Origin: Marasmius tenuissimus
Lineage: Eukaryota; Basidiomycota; Agaricomycetes; Agaricales; Marasmiaceae
Assembly: GCA_029532415.1 (NCBI GenBank)
Contig: JAQOTA010000060.1
Span: 4,154,001 to 4,218,000, forward strand
Reading direction: 5' to 3'
Length of the DNA: 64,000 nt
The position numbers and the translations under genes were made by a program. Positions 20,721 through 32,205 of this stretch are shown here, in pieces (within the stretch, counting starts at the first letter, position 1; every line of letters starts with the position of its first letter). Under the pieces are notes generated by a model that searched no databases, was not told the DNA's origin, and saw only the letters and a program-made list of their open reading frames with translations.

Positions 20721-22950
20721 AATATGTGGCTCAATGGACGGAAATCTCAGGTACAATTCCAAGCGTAGCTGATTCGATGATTTCTAAGAACTCAACCAGA
20801 AAGTTTTGGATCCTTGGCATGGACTATTGCTTCTAGTTTTACCATTGTTCCATCTCTGCTGGAGACCATCATGATTATTACGCCGCCATATGCTCCATGT
20901 AGGTTGAGTACGCGCCTTCGTTCCAATCGTTACCACTGATCTAGAAGCAACGAGCCATTGTTGAGATCTTGCGGATACACTCATTGAGGGTAACTCTGCA
21001 AGTGCATTGGCATTATGGTCCATGGATGCGCACAATGGTCAATCGCATGCTCACGGGAAGATTATAGGCAATAACATATTTGTAGACGGTGAAAAAATAC
21101 GACGTGGAGAGCTGATATTTCGAACAAACTACGGGCTATCCGACTTGTATTCTAACCACATTTCAATCTCATCATGGTATCAACCTCTTCTCGGCTGGGC
21201 AGCTGCGCCGGGAATTGAATGGCTAAGTCCAATCCAAGTGGCCTAGCAAGTCAATTTTGATGCCGAATTGACTGGTGGGGACGAAAACGGAAAGTCCGCG
21301 ATCCCAGAATACAAAAGGATGGAATAATCAAAATTTATCAGGGGGGAGAAGGGTCATTCTTACACTGAGAATATTTTGATGTCAAGTAGGGCTTGATGTA
21401 GTAGATAAACAGCCTCGCGCGATGATCAAACTTCAAGCGACCCAGTAGCTGAAAGCGAGGCGTCAGCCACCGTGCTTATGTGACAGTAGAGAAGTGTTCA
21501 CGCGCCGGATAAGTATTGGTTTTACTTTTCCCGGAAATGGCGGTCGTTGGTGGTAGGCTTCAAGTTACAACACACATGAGGTGAGTTCTACTCATCTACT
21601 GGGTGCTCAACACGGCAAAATAGATCACTATGGGATCTTGAGACCCCTCAGAACCTGAAATTTTGGGTGGGTCCCGGTAGGTACAAAAAAGAATTACATT
21701 TCTACCACTTGGTAGCTCCCAATGCTTTTATTACCATTTGACAGATGGCTGACAGGCTAGTGACCGTTCGAGTACATGTCGGGCTCTAAGTTTTCCTATC
21801 CCCCTTTTTTGTGTGCCAAGATCAGAACATCAAGTTCTTGGACCAGTAACGGCCGCCGTCAAAACTCATCTTCCTAACGGCTAGACAGTGGCTAATGCCA
21901 AAATCAAGCGATGAAAGAAATCAATCAATTCGGTTCCGAATTGCTAGTGGCGCCTTGGCCACTGAATCCGACTGGACAGTGGACCCTAAGCTTGCCGTGT
22001 AGGATCAATATCAGAAGGTGGGGTAGCTCCAGACTGAGATGCTTCAGCCCGCCGAGAATGGTGGCGTGGAATGAACTGCCCACCAAAAACTCCGGGCGTC
22101 CCTGAAAGCGGTTTTTGACCTTCAATCTTATTCCTTCACTTCTATAGGCTGGTACTGCTAATGGGATCTTGATGACTGCTCATGTGAATTCGCACTGATT
22201 CTCATCTCTCTATGATGACAGATTCGATCCTGCATTGCCTCATGTCCGGATGTTCTGGATAGATATGTGACTCATGGGACTAACACTCAAATGGTACATG
22301 TTACAAGTCAAGGGGGTGGCAATTCTTTGATTTTCGTACGAGTTCAGAATCTTCAAGCCCAGGTCAGGCACCCCACCCCTCCTGCTATATATGGTAATGT
22401 ATTGATTTCACTTTGCATCTCAACTCTCGGAAACGCGGGTGTTGGTCGTCAATTTCTGGTAATCGCACACGCGGAATACCTGTTCAGTGTGTGTTTAACA
22501 TAGTATACTTCTCATTATCAATCCTCTGAGACGCTCTGGGACCCCTAAGAACTCGTTTCGGTAGGTACAAAAAATGTTAAGGACCTTCCGCCCCTTCCCC
22601 CTCCTACCTCGGACCAGAAATTCCATTACGCACCTTGCGCAACATGGCCATGGCCGAAATTCCTGTTGCGCAAAACGGCCATGGACATTGCACAGTCCAA
22701 AAAGCCCCACTTTGGCCATAAATTTTCAGCCATGGCTGAAAGATCGGAATCTTCCTCAGCTGTGGGGCTTGTGGAGCGCAACGTCATTTCACAGCCATGG
22801 GCGTGTTGCGCAAGATGCCTATTCTTCCCACCTTGTTACAAGTTCCGAGATCTTAGTTATCAGGCAAGATGATGGGGCAACAGCATTCTGGATTTAGGTC
22901 GCCGCAGTTATGTATATAGTGCCACCAGAAACCTCTTTGCTGTCGACCTA
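20721..22950. other. Intergenic stretch with repeat fragments
   Basis: No gene is supported. A short block around GGTAGGTACAAAAAA with 'gacccct' upstream occurs twice (about 21637-21702 and 22530-22575), which suggests two copies of a repeat end. Three TTGCGCAA palindromes lie at 22635-22813 and are listed separately. Confidence 0.4.
22631..22820. repeat. Inverted repeat with three TTGCGCAA palindromes
   Basis: TTGCGCAA occurs at 22635-22642, 22666-22673 and 22806-22813, each near a CCATGG block. The outermost copies form imperfect inverted arms (TTGCGCAACATGGCCATGG against CCATGGGCGTGTTGCGCAA). It is about 110 bp upstream of the DUF6534 gene, so it may be a MITE core or a cluster of binding sites. 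Confidence 0.45.
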
Positions 22951-25045
22951 ATGGATTCCAACTCTACTAACACTTCCCCAACTTCGCTCATTCCTCCGGG
23001 AATTAGCCTCAACTTTGACTCTACCCTTGGAGTTCTCTTTATCGCTACTGTCCTCAGCTCCATGTGAGTCCGGTCCGACATTCGGACGAGTGCTCATTCA
23101 CATTCTGAACGATAGCTTCTACGGGATCACTTTGCTACAGACTTTGATCTACGTGAGTACTGAGAACCATTGATTTGGTATGCGGGCTGTTCTCACGTTT
23201 TGCCCACACATTTCTCCCTGTAGTATGGAACGTACACCAAGGACCGCCTCGCCTTAAAATTGTTGGTACGTGTTCCGTCTCATCGCTGCCGATGTCATTC
23301 ACTTATCGTTTCGCGCAGGTTGGAGTTCTTTGGTCAGTCCCTTATTCTCTGCTGTTTGTGTCGGGGTTAATGCGTCCGATAGGATTCTTGATACTCTTTC
23401 AGTCGTATTCTGGTCCCATGGTTGCTATCTTCGTCTTGTTCCAACACTGGCCTCCCTTGCCAACCCAGCTATGGCAGTAACACGAAGTTTGTGGTATGTC
23501 GTTGCCTCGCGACGTTCTTGAGTTGGTCAGCGTCACTCATGTTTCATGCAGGAGCTTGGCCGTAAAGAAACGTCTTGCGCTCGTGGTTACTTGATATACT
23601 GAAGCCTTCATGATCATAGCTCATTGCAGTTGTGACGGTGAGGGTCTCGCTGACTGCGCCCTCGATACATAAGTATGCTGATAATAACTCGCAGGGTACG
23701 GTCGCCTTCATTGTCCATCTGTAAGCAAAGCAGATAATCGTACTCGAACACTCGAATCATATTCAGCTTCAGGTTCCTTGCATATCGGATAAAGCAATGT
23801 TAGTGTCTCGGCTTACATGTGGCGGAGGATGAATACGTATTGAATGTTGATAAATTCACAGTAATCCCCACGCCATTCTGGACCGCTGTGGCTTGGTTCA
23901 TGGTCAGTAACTTCGACTTCTGGAGGCCGGATGAGATCTCATGCGTACTTCCTGCAGGCAGTTGCCTCCCTTGTTCCTTTCGGTACGTTCCAAGAGTCAC
24001 TTTTCTTTTCCGATGGCACTGTTTAATATCCCTCAATATCAGCCATGAGCATATGTAAGTTCACTCCCCCACTATCGGTTCCCGGCCCACCTGAGGTCCT
24101 AATGGAAACCTCTATCCACCTAGACTCTACTTGGCTTTAGTACATACTAGTCAACCCAATGTAAGGTTGATCGCTTATCATTCCCATTCCCAGCAAAACT
24201 ATTAAGCCTGGGCCCTCGGGGAACAATGATAGGCCTGGGGTACGAGTGAGTAGCGTCCCCTCCAATTTCCTTACTTCAACTGAAGATATTTCTTTATTTC
24301 GGAATAGAACGTCCTGATTACCAGTGTCGTGTTCTCGGCTGTTCTGGACTTCTTTATTGCATTCACTATCTGCTATCAACTCTATAGAGAACGCTCAAAG
24401 GTCAAGTCGTACGTAACGCACAAGCCTCACACTATCGCCTTCTCACTCCTCCGGGATAGAACTCAAGCGATAATTCAAACTATTTCCCTCTACATGATCT
24501 CCAGTGGAATGATCACTATGTACGTGGCTCATCTTTTGTGGAAAGTCTAGTTTGCCTATATTCAAGCTCTAGGATCACAACATTGGGTGCGCTGATTTCG
24601 GTACGTCCTCACTGAGCTGAAAGTTTTAGGCCAGTATACTAATCAAGATGTAGTTTCTTGTGGCCCCGGAGTCGCTTGTTCCCCAACTATTTAGCTCTCT
24701 GATCACAAAAGGTCAGTTCACTGTCTTTCTACGTTCTCCGCATTCAAACATCAGTTCCAGCATATGTTAACACCCTGATGGCCACGTGAGCTTGTGCTTC
24801 TTTACCTTCTTTCCAGTACTTACTTTAACCTCAGGCTTAACATGCGAGGGGCCATCCGCGATAGGAATAACCCAGCGGCGATCACCGGCAGATGCAGTGG
24901 ACTCGGAAGCATGCAATTCAGGGCTCCTGGCACGACGAGCGGGACTTTGCAAGTAGAAATGTCTACGAGTCAGGAGAACCAATATGACATTCCCTTGGTA
25001 GGACATCATTGGATTTACATCAGAGTAAGCTTCACTCACAGATAA
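22951..25045 (+). CDS. DUF6534-type multi-pass membrane protein
   Basis: Starts at ATG 22951 with MDSNSTNTSPTSLIPPG, then SLNFDSTLGVLFIATVLSSM and, after an intron, FYGITLLQTLIY and YGTYTKDRLALKLL. These match the opening of the basidiomycete DUF6534 family. Later blocks in order: ILDTLSVVFWSHGCYL, SLAVKKRLALV, GTVAFIVHL, FLAYRIKQ, TPFWTAVAWF, LITSVVFSAVLDFFIAFTIC, LYMISSGMITM, FLVAPESLVVPQLF and AYVNTLMAT. The last joins LNMRGAIRDRN and ends in a polar tail, VEMSTSQENQYDIPL, stop at 25043-25045. About ten introns of 40-60 nt are needed, all with plausible GT-AG ends, and the exons are very short. Six or seven membrane helices are expected. Molecular function is unknown for the family. No definite lesion is visible, though some internal joins are inferred. 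Confidence 0.72.
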
Positions 25046-25584
25046 TACAAAGGAGAATCGTGGGGAGAGGAAGGTCTTGAGCATTAGTAAATGCTCGGAA
25101 TCGTCGTATGCAGTGTAAGAGTATGATGTGGCTGTCAGTGGGAGTGGCTCACCTTGATTTTGGGTTTCCATCCAAAATGGTCTTTTCTTACTATAATTAT
25201 ACAAAAGCTCCAAAAGATTTGTCCTTCATATCTTCTGTAGTGGAGTGTAGGGAAGTGAGGGAGGATCAACCGGATGCCCCCATCTTGGATTCTCGCTGGC
25301 TACAGGGCAGGAGTGATGTGTGACAGTCACCAATTTTGGTGATCACCAACAGGAAAATGTACTGCACTTTCCGCCACATCAGCGTTAACTAAAATGGTGC
25401 ATGTATGAAACACATGGACTATGCCTCTCCATGTCTCTTCATACATGCATGGATACAGAGTACCTGTATGGAGGAGATTTTTCTGCCATCCAGCCTCCAG
25501 GACCACCATTCATCCATACATATATACATCACTTGGGGATTTGGATGCCATGGTGTGGCATCCCACATCAGTAAGATCACAAAT

Positions 25585-25890
25585 TACCGGTTTCAACCGT
25601 TCCTGGCCGGTACCGGCTGAAAGGTTGGGCCCTGACTGGCTATATCAAAATTCCCACCGGCTGGGTTTTTGGCATAAAAATGCGAGTGTTAAGAGGTTTT
25701 TTGTCCACATCTTCTGTGCCCATCTCTGTTGTAAGGCTAGAGAGCCCCTTTGGAAGACCTGGGGCTTATTATTGCATGCGGGGTATAGCGCTGAAAGCCC
25801 TCGTTCACTCGCATTTTTCAGCCGGTGAACCTGTCAGCCTGAGAGACTGGCTAAAAGGCCCAGAAAGGCCAAGAACGGCCACTGGGAAAT
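25585..25890. repeat. Foldback MITE-like repeat
   Basis: AAAAATGCGAGTG (about 25676) and CACTCGCATTTTT (about 25804) are perfect inverted arms. Longer imperfect arms outside them share CCGGCTG and CCGTTC-TGGCC blocks. There is no coding content, and no target duplication was recognised. Confidence 0.45.
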
Positions 25891-26257
25891 GCCGCATCTT
25901 ACTGATGCAGGCATAGATTCAAATTTCAGAGCACCAGAAAAAAAGTTACACACAGGATCAAATTTCAGAATGAGGGGCTATTCAGGTCTGAGATCCTTGA
26001 TGTTGTTGCTGCCCACCCATGTCGTATTAACCCTCACAGCAAGGTTACCCAGGTCTCTCATTTTGATGCCACACTTGAACACACTGATTGGTAGATGTTA
26101 GGATCTGGATGCCCATCTAAGCGCCCATAGCTTAGACAGAATTCAACTTCCCTGAGACCCCCTTCTCCGAGAACCAGCATCCAGAACTTTCCTTCGGAAA
26201 TCCATGAGACTCAACAATAGGAATGTACCATGTGCGCTAGTCGGCACTTTCTGAGAA

Positions 26258-27033
26258 TGTTAGGATCGTGCGGATCGGATAGGGATAAGATAAGATATGG
26301 GATTTTATATGCTGTCGGATAGATGGATAGGAAAGAGATATGATGAAGGAGTGTGGGAGCAACGGATCTAGAGCAGACAGTAGCTGAAGGTTTTGCCAAC
26401 AGCACCATGAACTGAGCTGTCCTTCTACTAGACTAAGAGGACAAGTTGCAAGTAGAAGAAAAGACATGATAGAGAAGTATCCAGGTGAGTCCTGGTTGAT
26501 CCAGGGTGATTCTGGTTGATCCAGAGTGATCCTGGTTGAAACCTGGTTGATTTCGAGTCTGTTGATACAGGATAGAGGTATAGAGCTTATATAGGGTTAT
26601 AGTAAATGAATGAATCATAAGTGAGTTAAGTGCGGGAAATGTTGATGTATCATATGGAAGTCAAACACGGGGAGGAATGTACCGGAAGGGAAATGAACCA
26701 GAAATGAATATGTGCGTGATGGAATGAAGATATGAATAGAATGAGTGAGTGTGGGAATATCTCGGAAGTCGGAGATAAGTAAGTCAGAATAAGTCAGAAT
26801 GAAAGGTGAAAGAGTCCCGAAAGCGGAAGCGGAAGTGGCGGAGGTTCCAGGGATGGACTTGGTGCGAGAGACTGAACCATGGAAGTGAAGGTTGAGTGCC
26901 GGGGATGGAATAGTGTTGGAATGGACTAGAATAATAGCCCGGAAGTACCCGGAATGGGTCTGGAGGTGATGTGACTAGTCAAGTGTGATGTGACTAGGTG
27001 AGATAGACCAGGGTACGATGCATGGATGTAACA
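26258..27033 (-). mobile_element. Solo LTR with GAGAA target duplication
   Basis: A 776-bp sequence begins TGTTAGG and ends TGTAACA. GAGAA lies directly on both sides (26253-26257 and 27034-27038), so this is a complete LTR left by recombination between two LTRs. A TATATAAG box reads on the minus strand near 26586-26593, giving the orientation. Positions 26484-26560 hold about three imperfect 20-bp repeats built on TCTGGTTGATCCAG. The second copy of the family is at 31485-32205. Confidence 0.85.
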
Positions 27034-28901
27034 GAGAAACTGATAAGTGCTCCCGCAACACTTGACTCCACCGAGAGCTCACCTAGTCATTGACATACTG
27101 AACTGTTGATGCCCCCAGAACTGAAGATATTCCCAGACTGAATGGTCGGGACCTCTTTTCACATCTTTCAGCCAAATTTGAGTCAGTGGATGCCCCCAAA
27201 TTTACCAATCTCTAACCTATGATTTGTTTGTGGATTTCTCAGGACTGAAAACATGCCTTATTGACTCATTTTATTCACCCCTGAATTATCTGGTGAGCTT
27301 CGCATCCCGCAACGTATACACTGCTGAAAAACCTATTATACTCAACCTGACTCATCACAACGCCTCTGCCCATTCCCAAAGTCATGTATATGACTCTGAT
27401 TGACTCAGTGTAGAACATGACTCATTAATCCATAGTCTCAGTAGTATAAAACCTGAGACTCAGCACAGTTGAGCCTCAGCTCAGTTATTTTGCCACCTCT
27501 TTTATCTTTACTCTCGCTTCACTGAATCTATCTCTTTCCGTCTCTTTCTCTAACATTCTGTAGCCTTCTGAGAATATCAAAACACTTGTGTTGCTTTATT
27601 ACTAGGAACCTACACCCACATGAAAACAAACCTCGTGAATTTTTGCCCTTGACCCAGCCCAACTCAATTGTAACCCAATCCATCCATCCCGCCCTACACC
27701 GATGTTTCCCGCAGTCCCGACCTCCCGCTAATTAATCTGCCAGTTTTCTCTTGTGACTTTTAGTTCCAGGCCTGTGTGAATAATAAGTCTAGAACTTGTG
27801 TAATGACCCCTTTCATTTTCCAACAACACTAATGTATGGACCCACAAAGTCACCCATCAGTCCCTACTTGTCAAGCCAAAACTCTGTAACTCTGAGGATT
27901 CTCACTCCTATATCATATGCACATCCTAAAGCGCCCAACATGAGCATCAGCACTGATTGACATCCTGACCCAACTAGATAATAATCCTGGCCTGTCCTTC
28001 CTCTGACTCACTGCCCAAGACACTGTACACTTGCATACCCCACCACATGACACAACTCAACTTGCTATGGCACATTCACCTACCGAGTCAATATCATCCT
28101 GAACACGTTCATACCTTCCTCAACTTGGCCATACTTGGTCCCAAGGAAGAGTCCAATCACATCTTGTATTTTACAGAAACACTCTCTTGGACTTTCAGAC
28201 TCCTGACACTTATTATACCTACACAGTACGGTTTGGGACCCGGTAATCAGATCCTGAAACCTACATAAGCTAGCCAGCAAACCCATGTACATTAGTTTAC
28301 CACTGAGCTGTTATATCTACTTCTCTTGCTCTCTTTATTGTCACTATTGCTGCCAATGACTCCAAAGCCCATGGGTGTGCTTTAGTCTGAACCGGTTGTA
28401 CTGACCTTTTCTTTGCTGTTTAGGCTGCAGGATTGCACCTTTGCAGTTGTGACTGTCCTTGTAGCCCAAAATGATGCTCTACATCATTGGGATACTGTTG
28501 GGAGACCTTGTCCTGACAAAACACCTTCAATCAGGACAATCTCAGGTGTTGTCTTTGCACTGAAGGACACTTCACTACGTCTAGAACAGTCGGGATTGCC
28601 TGTGTCTATTTGTCGGGATCATCTCTCACATTATAAAAGCCCCAAAACAACCTGCAACCCAAGCCAGAGAAAACAGACACGTTACAACCCGTGAGCATTA
28701 GAATAGTTGAAGTCTTGTAGTCCAACACTTACATTTTACTCATCTAATCCCAAGTAGCTTGATAAACATTGATTTCAAAGTCCTGATCTCACCCTGAATG
28801 AGGATAATCAAATCCTAACATAGTCCCCAAGCTCTAATAATTAGAACTATTATGTCTGCTGTTAGAACCACATGTACCCACACTATGAGCAATACAAATG
28901 A
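27034..28901. other. Repeat-derived, gene-free stretch
   Basis: No supported gene. Near 27445 a TATAAAA box is followed by a long pyrimidine-rich run to about 27560. This looks like the promoter end of another LTR, but no matching ends or duplication were found. TG/CA are abundant and CpG sparse, as in the decayed repeats further on. Confidence 0.4.
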
Positions 28902-28909
28902 GTGCAGGC

Positions 28910-29527
28910 TAGGGTTGCCAATGGTTGGCTTGGCTCAGCTCTGGCTTGGGAGCCACAGCTCAAACTGGACTGTGGCTCCATGAGCTGTTGACAGATAGCG
29001 GCTCAGCTCTTTGAGCCACTCAGAGCGGCTAAGCTGCAGCTTGAACTACTACAAAATAAAAAACTTTCAAAATCAAATAAAAGCCTGATTCATGGTACAC
29101 AGAGCCCTTGTAGCTACTCTGTACAGAGACCTTTGGCATTGGAGTGCTACTGTGCCTCAAAAAGCAGCACCCACACCCACACAGAGGTTCTTGCATGCAA
29201 TGACCCACCAGTGTGTCACCTTTCCCACACCAAGACCAGGGCTCATCCACCTGGAAATGTTATGTATTTGCTACATCTTCAATATCTCTATATTCTACCT
29301 GGTCTTGGATGTATTTAAATCTATTTACAGAGTCCATATCATGTTTGAAAACAAGGGGAAACTCAAATATATTTTACAGCAGCTCCAACTGGTTGAGCTG
29401 GTTTGGAGCTGGTTTAGAGCCACTCCTGTAATTCAGCTCCCAGTGAGCCATTTTTCTGAGCAGCTCCACCCTGGTCTGGTTCCAAGCTGCTCAAGCTGCG
29501 TTTTGAGCTGAGCCATTGGGAACACTA
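28910..29527. mobile_element. Non-autonomous hAT element
   Basis: A 618-bp element with terminal inverted repeats TAGGGTTGCCAATGG (left) and, read inward from the right, TAGTGTTCCCAATGG. Perfect 8-bp target duplications GTGCAGGC flank it (28902-28909 and 29528-29535). The TIR type and 8-bp duplication are diagnostic of hAT transposons. The interior is rich in GAGCC/AGCTC motifs near both ends, as in hAT subterminal regions, and encodes no transposase, so it depends on an autonomous relative elsewhere. Truncated relatives lie at 33745 and 62512. Confidence 0.88.
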
Positions 29528-30291
29528 GTGCAGGCACTCAGCATCTCCCACAAAGACTCCATTCCATGTTCATAACCCGACCAAAGGTTGGAATGAAAGA
29601 AACAGGAATGATTTCCCAAGTCCTGTCCCACAATCTCCACAGCGTACACTAAGCCCTAGGAGACTCACTGAATTCAGGACACCTGGTAGACAGATGAACG
29701 GGGATTCAGATGGAGACAAACCTTCATCATACTCAGATAATTGAATCCTAACAGCAGAACAGTACAGAAACTGTATTATCTGCCTCTGAACATGATTTTC
29801 TGCAGGGTGAGGCTCATTCTATGCTCTTTGTCATGTGTTTGTATTTATCATTGGAGTCTCAGGCCTTCAAATCAGATGTGTGTGTGTTATCTGCTCCTTT
29901 CTGACTTCTGAGAAGCTTGATTGCACTTATTAAGTCCTGGTACCAAGCCTCCATCACATCTTGCATATGTCAAGTGGTCCATCAAGTGGTTCACTCTTAG
30001 AGGAAGAAACCCTAGCCTAATAGACAATGCACATGTGTCAGTACAACTAAGCAGTGTAAGTCAGTAGGTATAGAAATGAAAGAAACTGTAAGTATGAACC
30101 TCCTCAAACAGACACAATGGAAGTGAATGGATGAGGAGTGACAGGATACATATTGTAAGAAGTATCAACAAAATCATGTAATCAAAGTACATAAACACTG
30201 ATAGGCACCCACCTTCCAACACACCCCCATTGTACAAACACAGTGAATTGCAAGACAAGGAAGGAAAGAAAGAAAAATTAATTAATTAATT

Positions 30292-30700
30292 AAACAGGAA
30301 CAAGCCCTAGAGCAAGTTTATGATGACCATAAAGAATCTTGCCCAAGGGTTTTGTGAAAATATCAGCAATCATCAAAGATGTAGATACCCAATGTAAAGT
30401 AAAAGAACCACAAGAGACATGAGAACATACAAAATGAAATATAATGTTGATGTGTTTTGATTTTCATCTGCTAACATCACCTGTATCCCCTCCTTGACTG
30501 TTCAAATATATTATTCTGCCTTCCCATTTTGAGGGTGGGCATATGGTGCTGTGACCTGATGAATGACACCCTGGTCACCAAGCCAGTCTCTCCCTTCCCC
30601 AGTATAATGTCCTGGCAATATCTTCTGCATATTTTGAGGAACATTGGACAGGTTGATTAGAAATATGCTGCTCAGCACTCAGGCTACTAAACCTGACATT
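30292..30700 (-). pseudogene. Copia pol relic: integrase end fused to RNase H end
   Basis: On the minus strand, 30700-30475 gives the integrase tail: HQVTAPYAHPQNGKAE, a stop, then TVKEGIQVMLADEN. At about 30468 the reading jumps frame to KSKHIN, and 30465-30292 encodes the RNase H/pol terminus with GSFTLHWVSTSLMIADIFTK, PLGKI and a TAA at about 30292. The reverse transcriptase is missing, so an internal deletion joined the two ends. The conserved AERYIRT motif is changed to AE-stop. Degenerate sequence up to about 31480 may be the remainder of the element, but I could not identify Gag or protease. Confidence 0.62.
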
Positions 30701-31484
30701 TTGAGTATGTTAACATGTAAAATGCATGATAACTCACTTAACTGCTATAGAAGAACAATGTGTGAACTGCATTTCTGCTTTCATTTGCCAATATGGATTG
30801 TCCACATTGGTGATCAAATTAGGAAGCACAACTGTATGCAACCAATTTCCTCCCATCTTCACCTGTCCCCATTCTCCCAATGCGCAACACCTGCTCCATG
30901 TACTCAATCAATACTTTATACACAGGACAAATGTGAGGCATGACATGTTTTTCTAGTATTTCTGTACACACATTGTTGTCTATGGTAATGTCAGTTTCTA
31001 TCATCCCTCTCTGATACTAATACATGTTCTTTCATACTTAGGTTCATGTCCATAATTATGCTCATGTTATTTTCATTAGGGAATGTTGTTTTTCAAGTTG
31101 TCAATATGAGTTTTGATGTTGGTTGGTGGTTCTGGTTTCAATGGTGTGTCTCAGGTGCAAGGGAGGCAGATCAACTTTTAACCCATTCTTGGTTTTGACT
31201 GTGATTCCTCTCTCTGAGTGAGAAATTGGATAAATTACTTAACACTGGTATTGGTACACATAGACAGCCAACCCTTCGGGAAATTATTGGGACCAACTGT
31301 GATTTGACATTATATTTGGAGATGTATTGGGTAGTAAATGTATTATTTGGGCACCTGTTTTCACACTTTTTGTAGCAACCCCGTGTTGATTGGGGGACCC
31401 AATAAAGAGCCCCCTCTGTTTCTGTAAGGATGGTTCTCTGTAAATTCCAAATCTGTAACTGGAGTGAAGGATGGCCAGTCCAGA

Positions 31485-32205
31485 TGTTGGGAGTGTGTGG
31501 ATTGGGTAGAGATAAGATAAGATATGGGGCTCCATATGCTGTCGGATAGATGGACAGGAAAGAGAAAAGATGAAGGAGTGTGGGAACAACAAATCTAGAG
31601 CAGACAGTAGCTGAAGGTTTTATCAACAGCACCATGAACTGAGCTGTCCTTCTACTAGACTAAGAGGACATGTTGCAAGAGAGAAGAAAAGACATGATAG
31701 AGAAGTATCTAGGTGAATCCTGGTTGATTTTGAGTCTAAAGATACAGGATAGAAGTATAGAGCTTATATAGGGTTGTAAATGAATGAATCATAAGTGAGT
31801 CAAATGTGGGAAAGGTTGATGTAGCATATGAAAGTCAAACATGAGGAGAATAGTACCAGAAGGAAATGAACCAGAAATGAATATGTGCATGATGGAATGA
31901 AGATATGAATAGAATAAGTGAGCATGGGAATATCTCAGAAGTCAGAGATAAGTAAGTCAAAACAAGTCAGAATAAGATGGAAAGAGTCCCAAAAGCAGAA
32001 GCAGAAGTGGCAGAGGTTCCAGAGATAGACTTGGTGTGAGAGACTGAACCGCGGAAGTGAAGGTTGAGTGCTGGGGATGGAACAGTGTTGGAATAGACTG
32101 GAATAATAGCCTGGAAGTACCCGAAATGGGTCTGGAGGTGATGTGACTAGCCAAGTGTGATGTGACTAGGTGAGATAGACCAGGGTAAAATGCATGGATG
32201 TAACA
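31485..32205 (-). repeat. Second, diverged copy of the 26258-27033 LTR
   Basis: A 721-bp sequence from TGTTGGG to TGTAACA, collinear with the solo LTR. It lacks about 55 bp of the tandem 20-mers. Most differences are CpG in the first copy against TpG or CpA here. The flanks CCAGA and GCAAA do not match, so it is either an old solo LTR or the 5' LTR of the minus-strand relic that lies directly to its left. Confidence 0.75.

Noticed and set aside
24767..25213. Minus-strand frame of 148 codons
   Set aside because: It covers the last exons of the DUF6534 gene in antisense, with no features of its own.
26258..32205. The two similar LTRs as a single full-length retrotransposon with 4.4 kb inside
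   Set aside because: The left copy has its own perfect GAGAA duplication on both sides, so it is a solo LTR; the interval holds a hAT element and an unrelated copia relic.
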